A stretch of 64,000 nucleotides of DNA from Pseudomonadota bacterium (lineage in GTDB: Bacteria; Pseudomonadota; Gammaproteobacteria; Burkholderiales; Rhodocyclaceae), in NCBI GenBank assembly GCA_018241725.1, contig JAFEDI010000105.1:124001-188000 (forward strand). Direction: 5' to 3'. Shown here piece after piece: positions 6,603-15,688 of this stretch. A model generated the notes under the pieces. That model had not been told where the DNA came from and made no database searches. It saw only the letters and a list, made by a program, of their open reading frames with translations. Numbering within the stretch: the first letter of the stretch is position 1; the number at the start of each line of letters is the position of its first letter. The position numbers and the translations under genes are program-made.

Positions 6603-7259
6603 TTATTCGGCCTCGAAGACGAACTGCTGGGTTGCGACGATCTCACCTTCGCTGGCCACGCATTTGTACTGCAGCATGGCGTTGCGCACCGCACCGTGGA
6701 GGATCTTCGGCCCGGACAGGATCGTCACCTCCTTCACCGCCCCACCGCGGATGACCGCCTGGGCCTTGACCACGCCGGTCACGCCTTCGGCGCTGCGGGG
6801 CACCTCGGGTCGCACCTGGGTCGGGCAGCTGGCGGCCATCTCGGCACGCACCGGCTTCGGTGCGGCCACCGGTGCCGGCGGCGCGGGCGGGGCCGGCGGC
6901 GCGATGACCGGCGGTTCGGCCGGCGGCGTCGGCGTCGCCGCGGCGATCACCGGCGCGGCGACCGGCGGTGCCACATCGGGCGGCGGCACATAGGCCGGTG
7001 GCGGCGGCGTGTTCGGCTTGACCGTCGGCTCCACCTTCACCACCTTGGGCGGCGGGGGCGGCGGCGGAGGCAGTGTCACCTCCTGGATCACCGCCGCCTC
7101 CAGCGGCTTCTTGATGACCTTGACGACTTCCCGGGCCAGACCCGACACCAGCGCATAGCCGAGGACGACGTGCAGGCCGACGACGATGATCAGCCCGGTT
7201 GCCTTGCGCTCCGGCGCCTTGGGCTGAAAACTGTAGTTGTTTGCGGTGATCGCGTTCAT
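6603..7259 (-). CDS. tonB: TonB energy-transducing protein
   Basis: A 218-residue TonB. Residues 22-42 form the single inner-membrane anchor (LIIVVGLHVVLGYALVSGL, with the essential His in the helix). Residues 60-135 form a Pro-rich periplasmic spacer (eight consecutive prolines, then PPPAYVPPP and APPAPPAPP). Residues 140-218 are the TonB C-terminal domain (GVVKAQAVIRGGAVKEVTILSG, AVRNAMLQYKC). It links proton motive force from ExbBD to TonB-dependent outer-membrane receptors. The start overlaps the exbD stop by 4 bases (ATGA), so the two are translationally coupled. No receptor gene is in the window. Confidence 0.95.
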   Translation of the reverse strand: MNAITANNYSFQPKAPERKATGLIIVVGLHVVLGYALVSGLAREVVKVIKKPLEAAVIQEVTLPPPPPPPPKVVKVEPTVKPNTPPPPAYVPPPDVAPPVAAPVIAAATPTPPAEPPVIAPPAPPAPPAPVAAPKPVRAEMAASCPTQVRPEVPRSAEGVTGVVKAQAVIRGGAVKEVTILSGPKILHGAVRNAMLQYKCVASEGEIVATQQFVFEAE

Positions 7260-7684
7260 TCTATGAATTGCTCGCTGCCAATGACACCAATCTTGCTCAA
7301 ACCGACCCGCTTGGTCGCCGCCAGGATGCCCGCCACCACTTCGTAGCGGGCATGCCGGTCCGGCCGCAGATGGACTTCAGGCTGGGTCGCCAGCGTGGCG
7401 ACGTCCTTCATCTTCCGCTCCAGGTCGGCACCGTCGACCACCGGCACACCCTGCCAATACACGACGCTTTTCGCGTCCACATCGATCTTCACAACCTCCG
7501 GTTTCACGTCGCTGGGCGGCGGCGTGCCGACCGGCAGGTTCAGATTGACCGCGTGCAGCTGGATCGGGATCGTGATGATCAGCATGATCAGGAGCACCAG
7601 CATCACGTCGATGAGCGGCGTGGTGTTGATGTCCACCATCACCTCGGCGTCACTGCTACTGCTCGAACCTACGTTCATACCCAT
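7256..7684 (-). CDS. exbD: ExbD biopolymer transport protein (second copy)
   Basis: A 142-residue ExbD/TolR protein. It has one N-terminal membrane helix (LIDVMLVLLIMLIITIPIQ) carrying the protonatable aspartate in NTTPLIDVML, then a periplasmic domain (AKSVVYWQGVPV, RPDRHARYEVVAGILAA). The start at 7684 has a good Shine-Dalgarno (AAAGGGAG, 7 bases upstream). It follows another exbD by 14 bases. Two non-identical ExbD proteins in tandem are common in operons where the motor contains an ExbD pair. Confidence 0.94.
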   Translation of the reverse strand: MGMNVGSSSSSDAEVMVDINTTPLIDVMLVLLIMLIITIPIQLHAVNLNLPVGTPPPSDVKPEVVKIDVDAKSVVYWQGVPVVDGADLERKMKDVATLATQPEVHLRPDRHARYEVVAGILAATKRVGLSKIGVIGSEQFIE

Positions 7685-7698
7685 GATTTCGCTCCCTT

Positions 7699-8130
7699 TC
7701 AGCCGCCACGGGCCGGAGGTTCGGTGATGAAGGCCACCTTGGCGATGCCGGCCCGCTGGCACGCGTACAGGATCTTGCCGACGCCTTCGTACTGGGCGGT
7801 CAGGTCGCCGCGGATCTGCACCTCGGGCTGCGGACGCAGCGCGGAAACCTTCTTCAGATGCTCGACCAGTGCACCGGTGCTGGCGACCCTGGAGTCCTGG
7901 ATGAAAATGGCGTTGCTCTTGTCCACCGAGATGACCAGATTCTCGGGTTTGGACTCCCGGACCTCGACGGTTTCCTTTGGCAATTCGACCGCCACCGACG
8001 TGGTGGCGACCGGGATGGTGATGAGGAAGATGATCAACAGCACGAGCATCACGTCCACCAGCGGCGTGGTGTTGATCGCGGCGATCACGGCGTCGTCATC
8101 TCCCTCGGCGGGTGCAGCACTGATGGCCAT
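7699..8130 (-). CDS. exbD: ExbD biopolymer transport protein (first copy)
   Basis: A 143-residue ExbD/TolR-family protein with the same plan as its neighbour: NTTPLVDVMLVLLIIFLITIP forms the membrane helix with the conserved aspartate, and a periplasmic domain follows (SKPENLVISVDKSNAIFI, ALVEHLKKVSALRPQPEVQIRGD). It lies 18 bases after exbB and 14 before the second exbD, within one operon. The two copies differ clearly, so this is not a recent duplication. Confidence 0.94.
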   Translation of the reverse strand: MAISAAPAEGDDDAVIAAINTTPLVDVMLVLLIIFLITIPVATTSVAVELPKETVEVRESKPENLVISVDKSNAIFIQDSRVASTGALVEHLKKVSALRPQPEVQIRGDLTAQYEGVGKILYACQRAGIAKVAFITEPPARGG

Positions 8131-8148
8131 GGCGTTCTGCTCCGGCGA

Positions 8149-9021
8149 TCAGGCCTTGCTGGCGGAAGCCAGGATGACCGAGTGCAGATCGCTGCCGAAG
8201 GCGCGGACGTCGTCCAGTACGCTCTTGTTGCGGCGAACCAGCCAGTTGTAGCCGAGCACCGCCGGCACGGCGACGGCCAGGCCAATGGCGGTCATGATCA
8301 GCGCCTCGCCCACCGGGCCGGCCACCTTGTCGATGGACGCCTGGCCGGCCACGCCGATGGCGGTCAGTGCGTGGTAGATACCCCACACCGTACCGAACAG
8401 GCCGACGAAAGGCGCCGTGGAGCCGACCGTCGCCAGGAAGGCCAGGCCACCCTGCAAACGGCTCTGGATACGCTCGATGGCACGCTGGATGCTGAGCGTC
8501 ACCCATTCGTTGAAGCCCACGTGCTGCAGCAGGCCGTCGTGCTTCTTGGTCGCCTCGATGCCAGCCTCGGCAATGAAGCGGAACGGGCTGGTGCCTTCCA
8601 GGTTGTCGGCGCCCTGTTGCACGGAACCGGCGCTCCAGAAGTTGTCGGTGGTCTTCCTGGCCTGACGACCGATCTTGGCCTGCTCCAGCAGCTTGACGAC
8701 GATGATGTACCAGCTGCCGATACTCATGGACAGCAGGATCAGCAGCACGGTCTTGGTGATCGCATCGCTGCCCTTCCACAAGGCTTCGAGTCCGTAGGGG
8801 TTGTCGACGGACTCGGTAGCCGCCGGCTTGCCGGCGTGCAGGTCGGTGCCCACGGCTGCGGACGATGCGGCGGCGGGCGCCGCGGATTCGGCCGGAGCCA
8901 CCGTGGCGCTCGGCTGGGCCAGCACCGAACCGGAGAAGGAGGCACCCGAAGCGGCGATCATGACCGAAGCGATGACGGCCGAAATGCGGGAACGTCCCTT
9001 GGTTATCTCAAAATTGAACAT
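8149..9021 (-). CDS. exbB: ExbB/TolQ-family proton channel protein with signal peptide
   Basis: A 290-residue MotA/TolQ/ExbB channel protein. It has an N-terminal signal-like segment (SAVIASVMIAASGASFSGSVLAQ) and an Ala-rich periplasmic stretch to about residue 70. The three-helix ExbB core follows: TKTVLLILLSMSIGSWYIIVV, then LAFLATVGSTAPFVGLFGTVWGIYHAL (the signature), and ALIMTAIGLAVAVPAVLGYN. It drives TonB through ExbD. The start at 9021 is chosen for GGAG 7 bases upstream. It heads the exbB-exbD-exbD-tonB operon, with a candidate sigma-54 promoter at 9173-9187. Confidence 0.94.
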   Translation of the reverse strand: MFNFEITKGRSRISAVIASVMIAASGASFSGSVLAQPSATVAPAESAAPAAASSAAVGTDLHAGKPAATESVDNPYGLEALWKGSDAITKTVLLILLSMSIGSWYIIVVKLLEQAKIGRQARKTTDNFWSAGSVQQGADNLEGTSPFRFIAEAGIEATKKHDGLLQHVGFNEWVTLSIQRAIERIQSRLQGGLAFLATVGSTAPFVGLFGTVWGIYHALTAIGVAGQASIDKVAGPVGEALIMTAIGLAVAVPAVLGYNWLVRRNKSVLDDVRAFGSDLHSVILASASKA

Positions 9022-9172
9022 GCTAATTCTCCAAACTGATAAACAGGATCGGCAAGGCACCGAAATCTCGATGAAAGAGGCAAAAAGGTTGCAGGACGAA
9101 ATAAGCTAATTCGTCAATCGAATAATGGATTGCCGCCAGCGGAATCGAAAAAATACCCTCGACGCTCATCTC

Positions 9173-9187
9173 GCACGCTCCATGCCA
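9173..9187 (-). promoter_or_regulatory. exbB: Candidate sigma-54 promoter for the exb-ton operon
   Basis: Read on the minus strand, TGGCATGGAGCGTGC has the -24 box TGGCAT, the -12 box GTGC, and the obligatory GG and GC ten bases apart. Transcription would start near 9161, giving a leader of about 140 bases before exbB. The palindrome at 9250-9265 then lies roughly 90-105 bases upstream of the start, where sigma-54 activators bind. Confidence 0.5.
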
Positions 9188-9249
9188 GAATTAAAAATAC
9201 TTAAAAAACAAAACAATGCCAAACACGCCAAAAAGCCTGCCAATTCACT

Positions 9250-9298
9250 TGCTGATCGATCAGCACACTCACTGGTGCACAGCCAGCAGTTGTGCTGA
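9250..9298. promoter_or_regulatory. Palindromic candidate activator-binding site
   Basis: TGCTGATCGATCAGCA (9250-9265) is a perfect 16-bp palindrome, and a third TGCTGA half-site occurs at 9293-9298. The spacing from the exbB sigma-54 promoter candidate fits an upstream activating sequence. The adjacent SfnR-like gene, which has a C-terminal Fis-type helix-turn-helix, is the obvious candidate for the binding protein. This is inference. Confidence 0.5.
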
Positions 9299-9394
9299 CA
9301 AAGGCGCAGATATGTATTTCAGAAATTCTTTGTTACTAATGGGGGAACTCCATACCTACAATGAGCGCCAATAAAACCCCGGTCTTGACGAAAA

Positions 9395-10450
9395 ATGAAC
9401 CACGCCCCGCACATCATTACTTTCCCTGACCCGCGCTCGGTTTCCATGTCCATCCGCGCCAGCGCCGTCGTATTTGCCGACCCGCGCTCGCTGCAACTGC
9501 TGTCCCTGATCGACCGGGTGGCACCGAGCAACGCCAATATCCTGATCATCGGAGAAACCGGCACCGGCAAGGAACTGGTGGCGCGCCAGGTTCATCTTTC
9601 CAGCCTGCGGGCGGGGCAGCCTTTTCTGGCCATCAATTGCGGGGCCTTCTCTGAAACCCTTTTCGAAAGCGAATTGTTCGGCTTCGAAAAAGGCGCATTC
9701 ACCGGGGCGATGACCTCCAAGGCCGGCTGGTTCGAAGCGGCCAATGGCGGCACGCTATTCCTCGACGAAATCGGCGATCTGCCGCTGCCGATGCAGGTCA
9801 AGCTCCTGCGCGTGCTGCAGGAAGGCGAAGTGGTGCGCATCGGCGCGCGCAAGCCGGTCAAGGTGGATGTGCGCCTGATCGCCGCAACCAACGTGGACCT
9901 GGAAAAGGCGGTCGCCGAAGGCCGTTTCCGCGAGGATCTGTATTACCGGCTGAAAGTCGTTTCCCTCGACCTGCCAATCCTGCGCGAGCGCCCGCGCGAC
10001 ATTCTTCCGCTGGCCCGCCATTTCATCCACAAATACGCCACCCGGCTGGACATCACCGAACCGGGCATTTCCCCGCAAGCGGAACGGGCGCTGCTCGAAT
10101 ACCAGTGGCCGGGCAATATCCGCGAGCTCGAAAACGTCATCCACCGGGCGCTGCTGGTCTTCCATGGCCGCCAGATCGAGGTGGACGATCTGCACCTGCT
10201 CGGCCCGCAGATCGACCGCACGCCGCGTGATCAGCCAGCCACGCCGGCCGACCTCGCGGATTCGTTCACGCGCTATCTGAAGAACCTCTTCGAGGAAGGC
10301 AAGGAGGGCTTGTTCGACCATATCGTCGACCACACCATCAATACTGCCTACGAATGGGAACACCTCAACCAGGTCCGCACCGCGCGCTTGCTCGGCATAT
10401 CCCGCAATGTGCTGCGCACCCATCTGAAGCGCATGCAATTGATCGATTGA
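9395..10450 (+). CDS. Sigma-54-dependent activator without sensor domain (SfnR-like)
   Basis: A 351-residue enhancer-binding protein. The short N-terminus ([25 protein letters not shown]) resembles SfnR of Pseudomonas rather than carrying a receiver or GAF domain. The AAA+ domain has Walker A GETGTGKE (53-60), the sigma-54 loop GAFTGA (100-105), Walker [13 protein letters not shown] and the arginine-finger region FREDLYYRL. The C-terminal Fis-type helix-turn-helix is [21 protein letters not shown]. SfnR switches on sulfone and sulfonate use when sulfate is scarce. A sulfur role here is inferred from resemblance and from other sulfur genes in the window. With no sensor, activity is probably set by expression level. 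The only ATG near the N-terminus is used, and no strong Shine-Dalgarno is visible. Confidence 0.85.
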   Translation: MNHAPHIITFPDPRSVSMSIRASAVVFADPRSLQLLSLIDRVAPSNANILIIGETGTGKELVARQVHLSSLRAGQPFLAINCGAFSETLFESELFGFEKGAFTGAMTSKAGWFEAANGGTLFLDEIGDLPLPMQVKLLRVLQEGEVVRIGARKPVKVDVRLIAATNVDLEKAVAEGRFREDLYYRLKVVSLDLPILRERPRDILPLARHFIHKYATRLDITEPGISPQAERALLEYQWPGNIRELENVIHRALLVFHGRQIEVDDLHLLGPQIDRTPRDQPATPADLADSFTRYLKNLFEEGKEGLFDHIVDHTINTAYEWEHLNQVRTARLLGISRNVLRTHLKRMQLID

Positions 10451-10454
10451 AACA

Positions 10455-11009
10455 ATGGCTGGCAAATCCTACGTCGATGCCAATTACCGCTTCATTGCCG
10501 CCTACCAGGAAATAAACGCCCGCATCGCCCAGCGCCAGCAGGCGCTGGCGCTTTACGTGACGCTGGTCGTCAGCATGCTGGCGGCCCTCGTCGCATTGAA
10601 GCCCGGCGTAATTGCCGGGCATGTGCCGGTCGAATGGCTGATCCTCGGCTTCCCAGTAGCCTCCACTTGCCTGGCCTTTCTCAATTTCAAGGCCGAGCGG
10701 GCCATCACCAATCTGCGCCGTTTCGTGTCGTCGCTGGAGCGGCTGGAGCTCGAGAATCACGGCCTGCCGAGCTACAACACCGATCCCCAATGGGCCGCCG
10801 GTGCCAACAAGGCGCGGCGCTTCCACGATTTCGCGGCCGCCGTGCTGGTGGCGGGCGGCAATGGCATCGGCCTGGCGGCGGGCCTCAGCATCTATCCGGA
10901 ACGCCTCGGCGAGAACGTACTGCTGCTCGGCTCGGCCATCCTGATCAGCCTGCTGTCCCTGGCCACCCTTTTGCTCAGCCCGAAATGGAGTTTCCGGCCG
11001 GACGAATAA
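10455..11009 (+). CDS. Four-helix membrane protein of unknown function
   Basis: A 184-residue protein with about four membrane helices in two pairs. The first pair is near residues 31-72 (ALYVTLVVSMLAALVALKPG and VEWLILGFPVASTCLAFLNF) and the second near 127-176 (FAAAVLVAGGNGIGLAAGLSIY and VLLLGSAILISLLSLATLLL). A soluble loop with RRFVSSLERLELENHG lies between the pairs. It starts 4 bases after the SfnR-like gene, so the two are probably co-transcribed. I do not recognise the family. It could sense or signal for the sensor-less activator, but nothing in the sequence proves this. Confidence 0.75.
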   Translation: MAGKSYVDANYRFIAAYQEINARIAQRQQALALYVTLVVSMLAALVALKPGVIAGHVPVEWLILGFPVASTCLAFLNFKAERAITNLRRFVSSLERLELENHGLPSYNTDPQWAAGANKARRFHDFAAAVLVAGGNGIGLAAGLSIYPERLGENVLLLGSAILISLLSLATLLLSPKWSFRPDE

Positions 11010-11185
11010 GCCCGCGCCTGCTGGGCAGCCAACAGCCCCACAACAGCCATGCTGGCAAATCAACCCATTCCGGCCGGCCGGCCCGGCCACCGCCATTTCC
11101 TGCCGCCTCAGCAGAATTCAGACGAAAACGCCGCCCGCCGCGGGATTTAAGGTGTTTGGCCGTTCGAATCGAATGGGAAATAGTT

Positions 11186-11202
11186 TTTCTCGAATAGAGA
11201 AA
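11186..11202. promoter_or_regulatory. Inverted repeat upstream of the RND operon
   Basis: TTTCTC-GAATA-GAGAAA forms a 6-bp-arm inverted repeat in an AT-rich patch about 105 bases before the adaptor start codon. The surrounding 297-base gap has no gene. It is a plausible repressor or activator site for the pump operon. No regulator gene adjoins the operon. Confidence 0.4.
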
Positions 11203-11306
11203 TAAAAAGGGCACGAAACCTGCGATACCGCCAGCAAACGAATTGTCCTCCGGCCCTGCGAATTCCCCCGGTGCGATCGATTACGCACCGACATCCGATA
11301 CCCGCC

Positions 11307-12602
11307 ATGAAAAAGAAAGTCATCTGGACCTCGATCGCCGTCCTGCTCGCCGCCACAGCGGGCACGGCCACCTATTACCGTTCCGGTGAAGCCGCCGAGA
11401 CCAAAAAGGCCGAAGCCGGCCCGCGCGGCGATGGCCCCCGGGGAGAAGGGCCGCGCGGCAAGGGTGGGCGCAACCGGGATTTCGGCAACCGTCCGGTACC
11501 GGTGCAGACCGCCGCCTCCCGCACCGGCGACATCGATGTCAATGTGAACGCCATCGGCACCGTCACCGCCCTCAACACCGTGACGATCAAGCCCCGCGTG
11601 GATGGCCAGTTGCAGAAGATTGCCTTCGGCGACGGCCAGTTGGTCAAGGCCGGCGATCTGCTGGCGGAGATCGACCCGCGCCCCTTCAAGGCCGCCCTCG
11701 ACCAGGCCACCGGCCAGTTGCAGCGCGACGAAGCCCTGCTCGCCAACGCCCGCCTCGATCTGGAGCGCTACCGCGGCCTGCTCGCCAAGGACTCCATTGC
11801 CCGCCAACAGGTAGATGCCCAGGAAGCCCAGGTGCGCCAGCTGGAAGGCACCGTGCTGACCGACCGGGCGCTGGTGGACACCGCCCGCCTCAACCTCGGC
11901 TTCACCAAGGTCACTGCGCCGGTGCCCGGCACCCTCGGCCTGCGCCAGGTGGACGCCGGCAACATGGTGCGGGCCGCCGACAGCGGCGGTGTGGTGATCC
12001 TCACCCAGACCCAGCCGATCACCGTGCTGTTCTCCATCCCCGCCGCCAATCTGCCGGCCGTGCAGGATCAGCTCAGGAAAGGCAGAAGCCTCGCGGTAGA
12101 GGCCTGGGACCGGGACGGCCGCAGCAAGCTGGCCGGCGGCCGCCTGGTCAGCACTGACAACCTGATCGACACCAGTACCGGCACCGTCAAGCTGAAAGCC
12201 CAGTTCGACAACAAGGACGGCGCCCTCTTCCCCAACCAGTTCGTCAGCGCCCGCCTGCGCGTGGACACCCGCCGCGACGCCGTGCTGGTGCCCTCGGCGG
12301 CCATCCTGAAGGGCAACCAGGGCAGCTTCGTCTATGTGATCAACGAGCAGGACAAGACCGCCAGCATGCGCCCGGTGGTCACCGGCCCGGCCACCGCCGA
12401 CACGGTGGCCATCGAGTCGGGCCTGACGGCCGGCGAGAAGATCGTCGTGGACGGGGTGGACCGCCTGCGCGACGGCGCCCCGGTGGAGCTGCCGTCCGCC
12501 GAAGCCCGCCAGGGCGGCGGACGCCATCGCGGCGAAGGCCGGAACGGTGGCGATCACGGCGGCGACGGCGAGCGTCGTGGCGACCGCAAGAAGCCGGCAT
12601 GA
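11307..12602 (+). CDS. RND efflux periplasmic adaptor (MdtA-like)
   Basis: A 431-residue membrane-fusion protein. The N-terminal signal/anchor ([20 protein letters not shown]) is followed by an Arg/Gly-rich linker. The lipoyl/barrel-sandwich motif is [29 protein letters not shown], and an alpha-helical hairpin follows ([28 protein letters not shown]). The beta-barrel includes [20 protein letters not shown]. The last 35 residues are an unusual Gly/Arg/His-rich tail that could bind metal or be disordered. The ATG at 11307 gives a proper signal segment, and an upstream GTG at 11271 is possible. It overlaps the next gene by 4 bases and heads a four-gene efflux operon. Confidence 0.93.
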   Translation: MKKKVIWTSIAVLLAATAGTATYYRSGEAAETKKAEAGPRGDGPRGEGPRGKGGRNRDFGNRPVPVQTAASRTGDIDVNVNAIGTVTALNTVTIKPRVDGQLQKIAFGDGQLVKAGDLLAEIDPRPFKAALDQATGQLQRDEALLANARLDLERYRGLLAKDSIARQQVDAQEAQVRQLEGTVLTDRALVDTARLNLGFTKVTAPVPGTLGLRQVDAGNMVRAADSGGVVILTQTQPITVLFSIPAANLPAVQDQLRKGRSLAVEAWDRDGRSKLAGGRLVSTDNLIDTSTGTVKLKAQFDNKDGALFPNQFVSARLRVDTRRDAVLVPSAAILKGNQGSFVYVINEQDKTASMRPVVTGPATADTVAIESGLTAGEKIVVDGVDRLRDGAPVELPSAEARQGGGRHRGEGRNGGDHGGDGERRGDRKKPA

Positions 12603-15600
12603 ACCCGTCGCGCAGCTTCATCCTCCGCCCGGTCGCCACCTCGCTGCTGATGGTGGCGATCCTGCTGGTCGGCCTGATCGCCTACAAGATCCTGCCAGTG
12701 TCGGCGCTGCCTGAGGTGGAATACCCGACGATCCAGATCGTCACCCGCTATCCGGGCGCCAGCCCGGAGGTCACCACCTCGGCGATCACCGCCCCGCTGG
12801 AACGCCAGTTCGGCCAGATGCCGGGCCTCAAGCGCATGTCGTCCACCAGCGGCGAGGGCGTCTCGGTCATCACGCTGCAGTTCGACCTGTCCCTGGCGAT
12901 GGACGTGGCCGAGCAACAGGTGCAGGCCTCCATCGCCAATGCGGACAACTTCCTGCCGCAGGACCTGCCGATGCCGCCGGTCTATAGCAAGGTCAATCCG
13001 GCCGACGCGCCGATCCTGACCTTGGCGGTGAGTTCATCGAGCCTGCCGCTGGCCAAGCTGGCCGATCTGGTGGATACCCGCGTGGCGATGAAGATCTCCC
13101 AGCTGCCGGGCATCGGCCTCGTCACCATCGGCGGCGGGCTGCGCCCGGCGGTGCGCGTGCTGGTCAATCCGCAGGCCCTGGCCTCGGCCGGCCTGAGCCT
13201 GGAGGACGTGCGCAGCGCCATCGCCAACGCCAACGTGAACATGGCCAAGGGCAGCTTCGACGGCCCGGTGCGCGCCACCACGCTGGACTCCAACGACCAG
13301 CTCAAGTCCGCCGACGACTACCGCAACCTCACAATCGCCTGGAAGAACGGCGCACCGATCCGCCTGGCCGACGTGGCCGAAGCCGTCGAGGGCGCCGAGA
13401 ACACCCGCCTCGCCGCCTGGGCCGACCGCAGCCCGGCGGTCATCATCAACATCCAGCGCCAGCCCGGCGCTAACGTCATCGAGACCGCCGAGCGCGTGCG
13501 CGCGCTGCTGCCGCAGCTGGAGGCCGATCTGCCCACTTCGGTGGACCTGCGCCTGCTCACCGATCGCACCACGTCGATCCGTGCCTCGGTGCACGACGTG
13601 CAGTTCGAACTGGCCCTCGCAGTGGCGCTGGTGGTCGGCGTGATCTACCTGTTCCTGCGCAGCCTGCCGGCCACCGTGATCCCGGCCGTCGCCGTGCCCC
13701 TGTCGCTGGTCGGCACTTTCGCGGTGATGTACGTCGCCGGTTTCAGCATCAACAACCTGACCCTGATGGCGCTGACCATCGCCACCGGCTTCGTGGTGGA
13801 CGACGCCATCGTGATGATCGAGAACATCAGCCGCCACGTGGAGGAAGGCGAGACGCCGCTGGAGGCGGCGCTGAAGGGAGCGAAGCAGATCGGCTTCACG
13901 ATCATCTCGCTCACCGTCTCGCTGATCGCCGTGCTGATCCCGCTGATCTTCATGGCCGACGTGGTCGGCCGCCTGTTCCGCGAGTTCGCCATCACGCTGG
14001 CGGTGTCGATCCTGATCTCGGCGGTGGTGTCGCTGACCCTCACGCCGATGATGTCGGCCCGCCTGTTGAAGCCCGTCGGCCACCGCCACGACGACAACGG
14101 CGCCTTCTTCCAGGCCATCGTGGACCGCTACGCACGCATGCTGCGCTGGGTGCTGGACCGCCAGGGCCTCACCTTGCTGGTGGCCGTCGGCACCCTCACG
14201 CTGACGGTGCTGCTGTACATCTTCATCCCGAAGGGCTTCTTCCCGGCCCAGGACACGGGTCTGATCCAGGCCATCTCCGACGCGCCGCAGGACATCTCCT
14301 TCGCCGCCATGAGCGAACGCCAGCACGCGCTGGCGGACATCGTGCTGGAAGACCCGGCGGTGGACAACCTGTCGTCCTTCATCGGCGTGGATGGCACCAA
14401 CACCACCCTCAACAGCGGGCGCATGCTGATCAAGCTGAAGCCCAAGGATGAGCGCAACGCCGACGTCGGCGAGGTGATCCGCCGCCTGCAGGAGCGCCTG
14501 CAGGTGCGCCGCCCGGACACCAAGCTGTTCATGCAGCCGGTGCAGGACCTCTCCATCGAGGACCGCCTGTCGCGCACCCAGTATCAGTTCAGCCTGGAAA
14601 GCACCAACGAGGTCCAGCTCGCCCAGTGGTCGGAACGCCTGCTCGACACGCTGCGTGGCCTGCCCGAGCTGGCCGATGTGGCCAGCGACCTGCAGAACCA
14701 GGGCACCCAGGCCTTCGTGGATATCGACCGGGACAGCGCCGGCCGCCTCGGCATCACCCCGGCGGCCATCGACAACGCGCTGTACAGCGCCTTCGGCCAG
14801 CGCCAGGTGTCGAACATCTTCACGCAGTCGGCCCTCTACCGGGTGGTGCTGGAGGTGGCGCCGGACTTCCAGCGCAGCCCGGCGGCGCTTGAACACATCT
14901 ACGTGCCAGCCGCCAACGGGCGCACCGTGCCGCTGTCGTCGGTGGCGCGGATCAGCGAGCGCAAGACGGTGCTGGCGGTGAACCACGTCGGTCAGTTCCC
15001 GGCGGTGACCCTGTCCTTCAACCTGGCGCCGGGCGTGGCGCTGGGCGACGCGGTCAAGGCGATCCACGCTGCCGAGGCGGAGCTGGGTCTGCCGCGCAAC
15101 ATCCGCAGCAGCTTCCAGGGCGCCGCGCTGGCCTTCCAGGCCTCGCTGGACAACACCCTGCTGCTGATCCTCGCTGCGGTGGTGACCATGTACATCGTGC
15201 TCGGCGTGCTCTACGAGAGCTACATCCACCCGGTCACCATCCTGTCCACGCTACCGTCGGCCGGCGTCGGCGCACTGCTGGCCCTGCTGGTGTCCGGCCA
15301 CGAGCTGGGGATGATCGGCATCATCGGGATCATCCTGTTGATCGGCATCGTCAAGAAGAACGCGATCATGATGATCGACTTCGCGCTGGAGGCCGAGCGG
15401 GAACGCGGCCTGGCCCCCCGCGAGGCGATCTACGAGGCCTGCCTGCTGCGCTTCCGGCCGATCCTGATGACGACCCTCGCCGCCCTGCTCGGCGCGCTGC
15501 CACTGATGCTCGGCAACGGCGTCGGCTCCGAGCTGCGCCAGCCGCTGGGCATCACGATGGTCGGCGGCCTGCTGGTCAGCCAGGTGCTGACGATCTTCAC

Positions 15601-15688
15601 CACGCCGGTGATCTACCTGGCCTTCGACCGCCTGGCCCGGCGCGTCCGGGGCGCCAGTGAGCCGGCCGCGGCGGACCGTGCGGCATGA
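12599..15688 (+). CDS. RND efflux inner-membrane transporter (MdtB-like)
   Basis: A 1029-residue HAE1-family resistance-nodulation-division pump of normal length. It begins with the family's [27 protein letters not shown] helix and has the [20 protein letters not shown] porter start. The proton-relay aspartates are in [20 protein letters not shown] of helix 4, and the conserved [19 protein letters not shown] is in helix 10-11. It exports hydrophobic compounds through proton antiport together with the adaptor and channel. It overlaps the adaptor gene and the following second pump subunit by 4 bases each, as in MdtABC, where two different RND subunits form a heterotrimer. Confidence 0.94.
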   Translation: MNPSRSFILRPVATSLLMVAILLVGLIAYKILPVSALPEVEYPTIQIVTRYPGASPEVTTSAITAPLERQFGQMPGLKRMSSTSGEGVSVITLQFDLSLAMDVAEQQVQASIANADNFLPQDLPMPPVYSKVNPADAPILTLAVSSSSLPLAKLADLVDTRVAMKISQLPGIGLVTIGGGLRPAVRVLVNPQALASAGLSLEDVRSAIANANVNMAKGSFDGPVRATTLDSNDQLKSADDYRNLTIAWKNGAPIRLADVAEAVEGAENTRLAAWADRSPAVIINIQRQPGANVIETAERVRALLPQLEADLPTSVDLRLLTDRTTSIRASVHDVQFELALAVALVVGVIYLFLRSLPATVIPAVAVPLSLVGTFAVMYVAGFSINNLTLMALTIATGFVVDDAIVMIENISRHVEEGETPLEAALKGAKQIGFTIISLTVSLIAVLIPLIFMADVVGRLFREFAITLAVSILISAVVSLTLTPMMSARLLKPVGHRHDDNGAFFQAIVDRYARMLRWVLDRQGLTLLVAVGTLTLTVLLYIFIPKGFFPAQDTGLIQAISDAPQDISFAAMSERQHALADIVLEDPAVDNLSSFIGVDGTNTTLNSGRMLIKLKPKDERNADVGEVIRRLQERLQVRRPDTKLFMQPVQDLSIEDRLSRTQYQFSLESTNEVQLAQWSERLLDTLRGLPELADVASDLQNQGTQAFVDIDRDSAGRLGITPAAIDNALYSAFGQRQVSNIFTQSALYRVVLEVAPDFQRSPAALEHIYVPAANGRTVPLSSVARISERKTVLAVNHVGQFPAVTLSFNLAPGVALGDAVKAIHAAEAELGLPRNIRSSFQGAALAFQASLDNTLLLILAAVVTMYIVLGVLYESYIHPVTILSTLPSAGVGALLALLVSGHELGMIGIIGIILLIGIVKKNAIMMIDFALEAERERGLAPREAIYEACLLRFRPILMTTLAALLGALPLMLGNGVGSELRQPLGITMVGGLLVSQVLTIFTTPVIYLAFDRLARRVRGASEPAAADRAA

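Larger units (their letters stand above)
9022..9394. other. Divergent control region between exbB and the sigma-54 activator
   Basis: A 373-base gap, clearly richer in A and T than its surroundings, between divergently transcribed genes. It holds a minus-strand sigma-54 promoter candidate (9173-9187) and a perfect 16-bp palindrome plus an extra half-site (9250-9298). No coding sequence is supported. A weaker plus-strand sigma-54-like match (9078-9092) is also present but is far from the gene it would serve. Confidence 0.6.

Noticed and set aside
9078-9092. Plus-strand sigma-54-like match AGGCAAAAAGGTTGC
   Set aside because: The spacing and -12 box are good, but the -24 box is imperfect and the nearest plus-strand gene starts 300 bases downstream. 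The minus-strand match at 9173-9187 fits the gene layout better.
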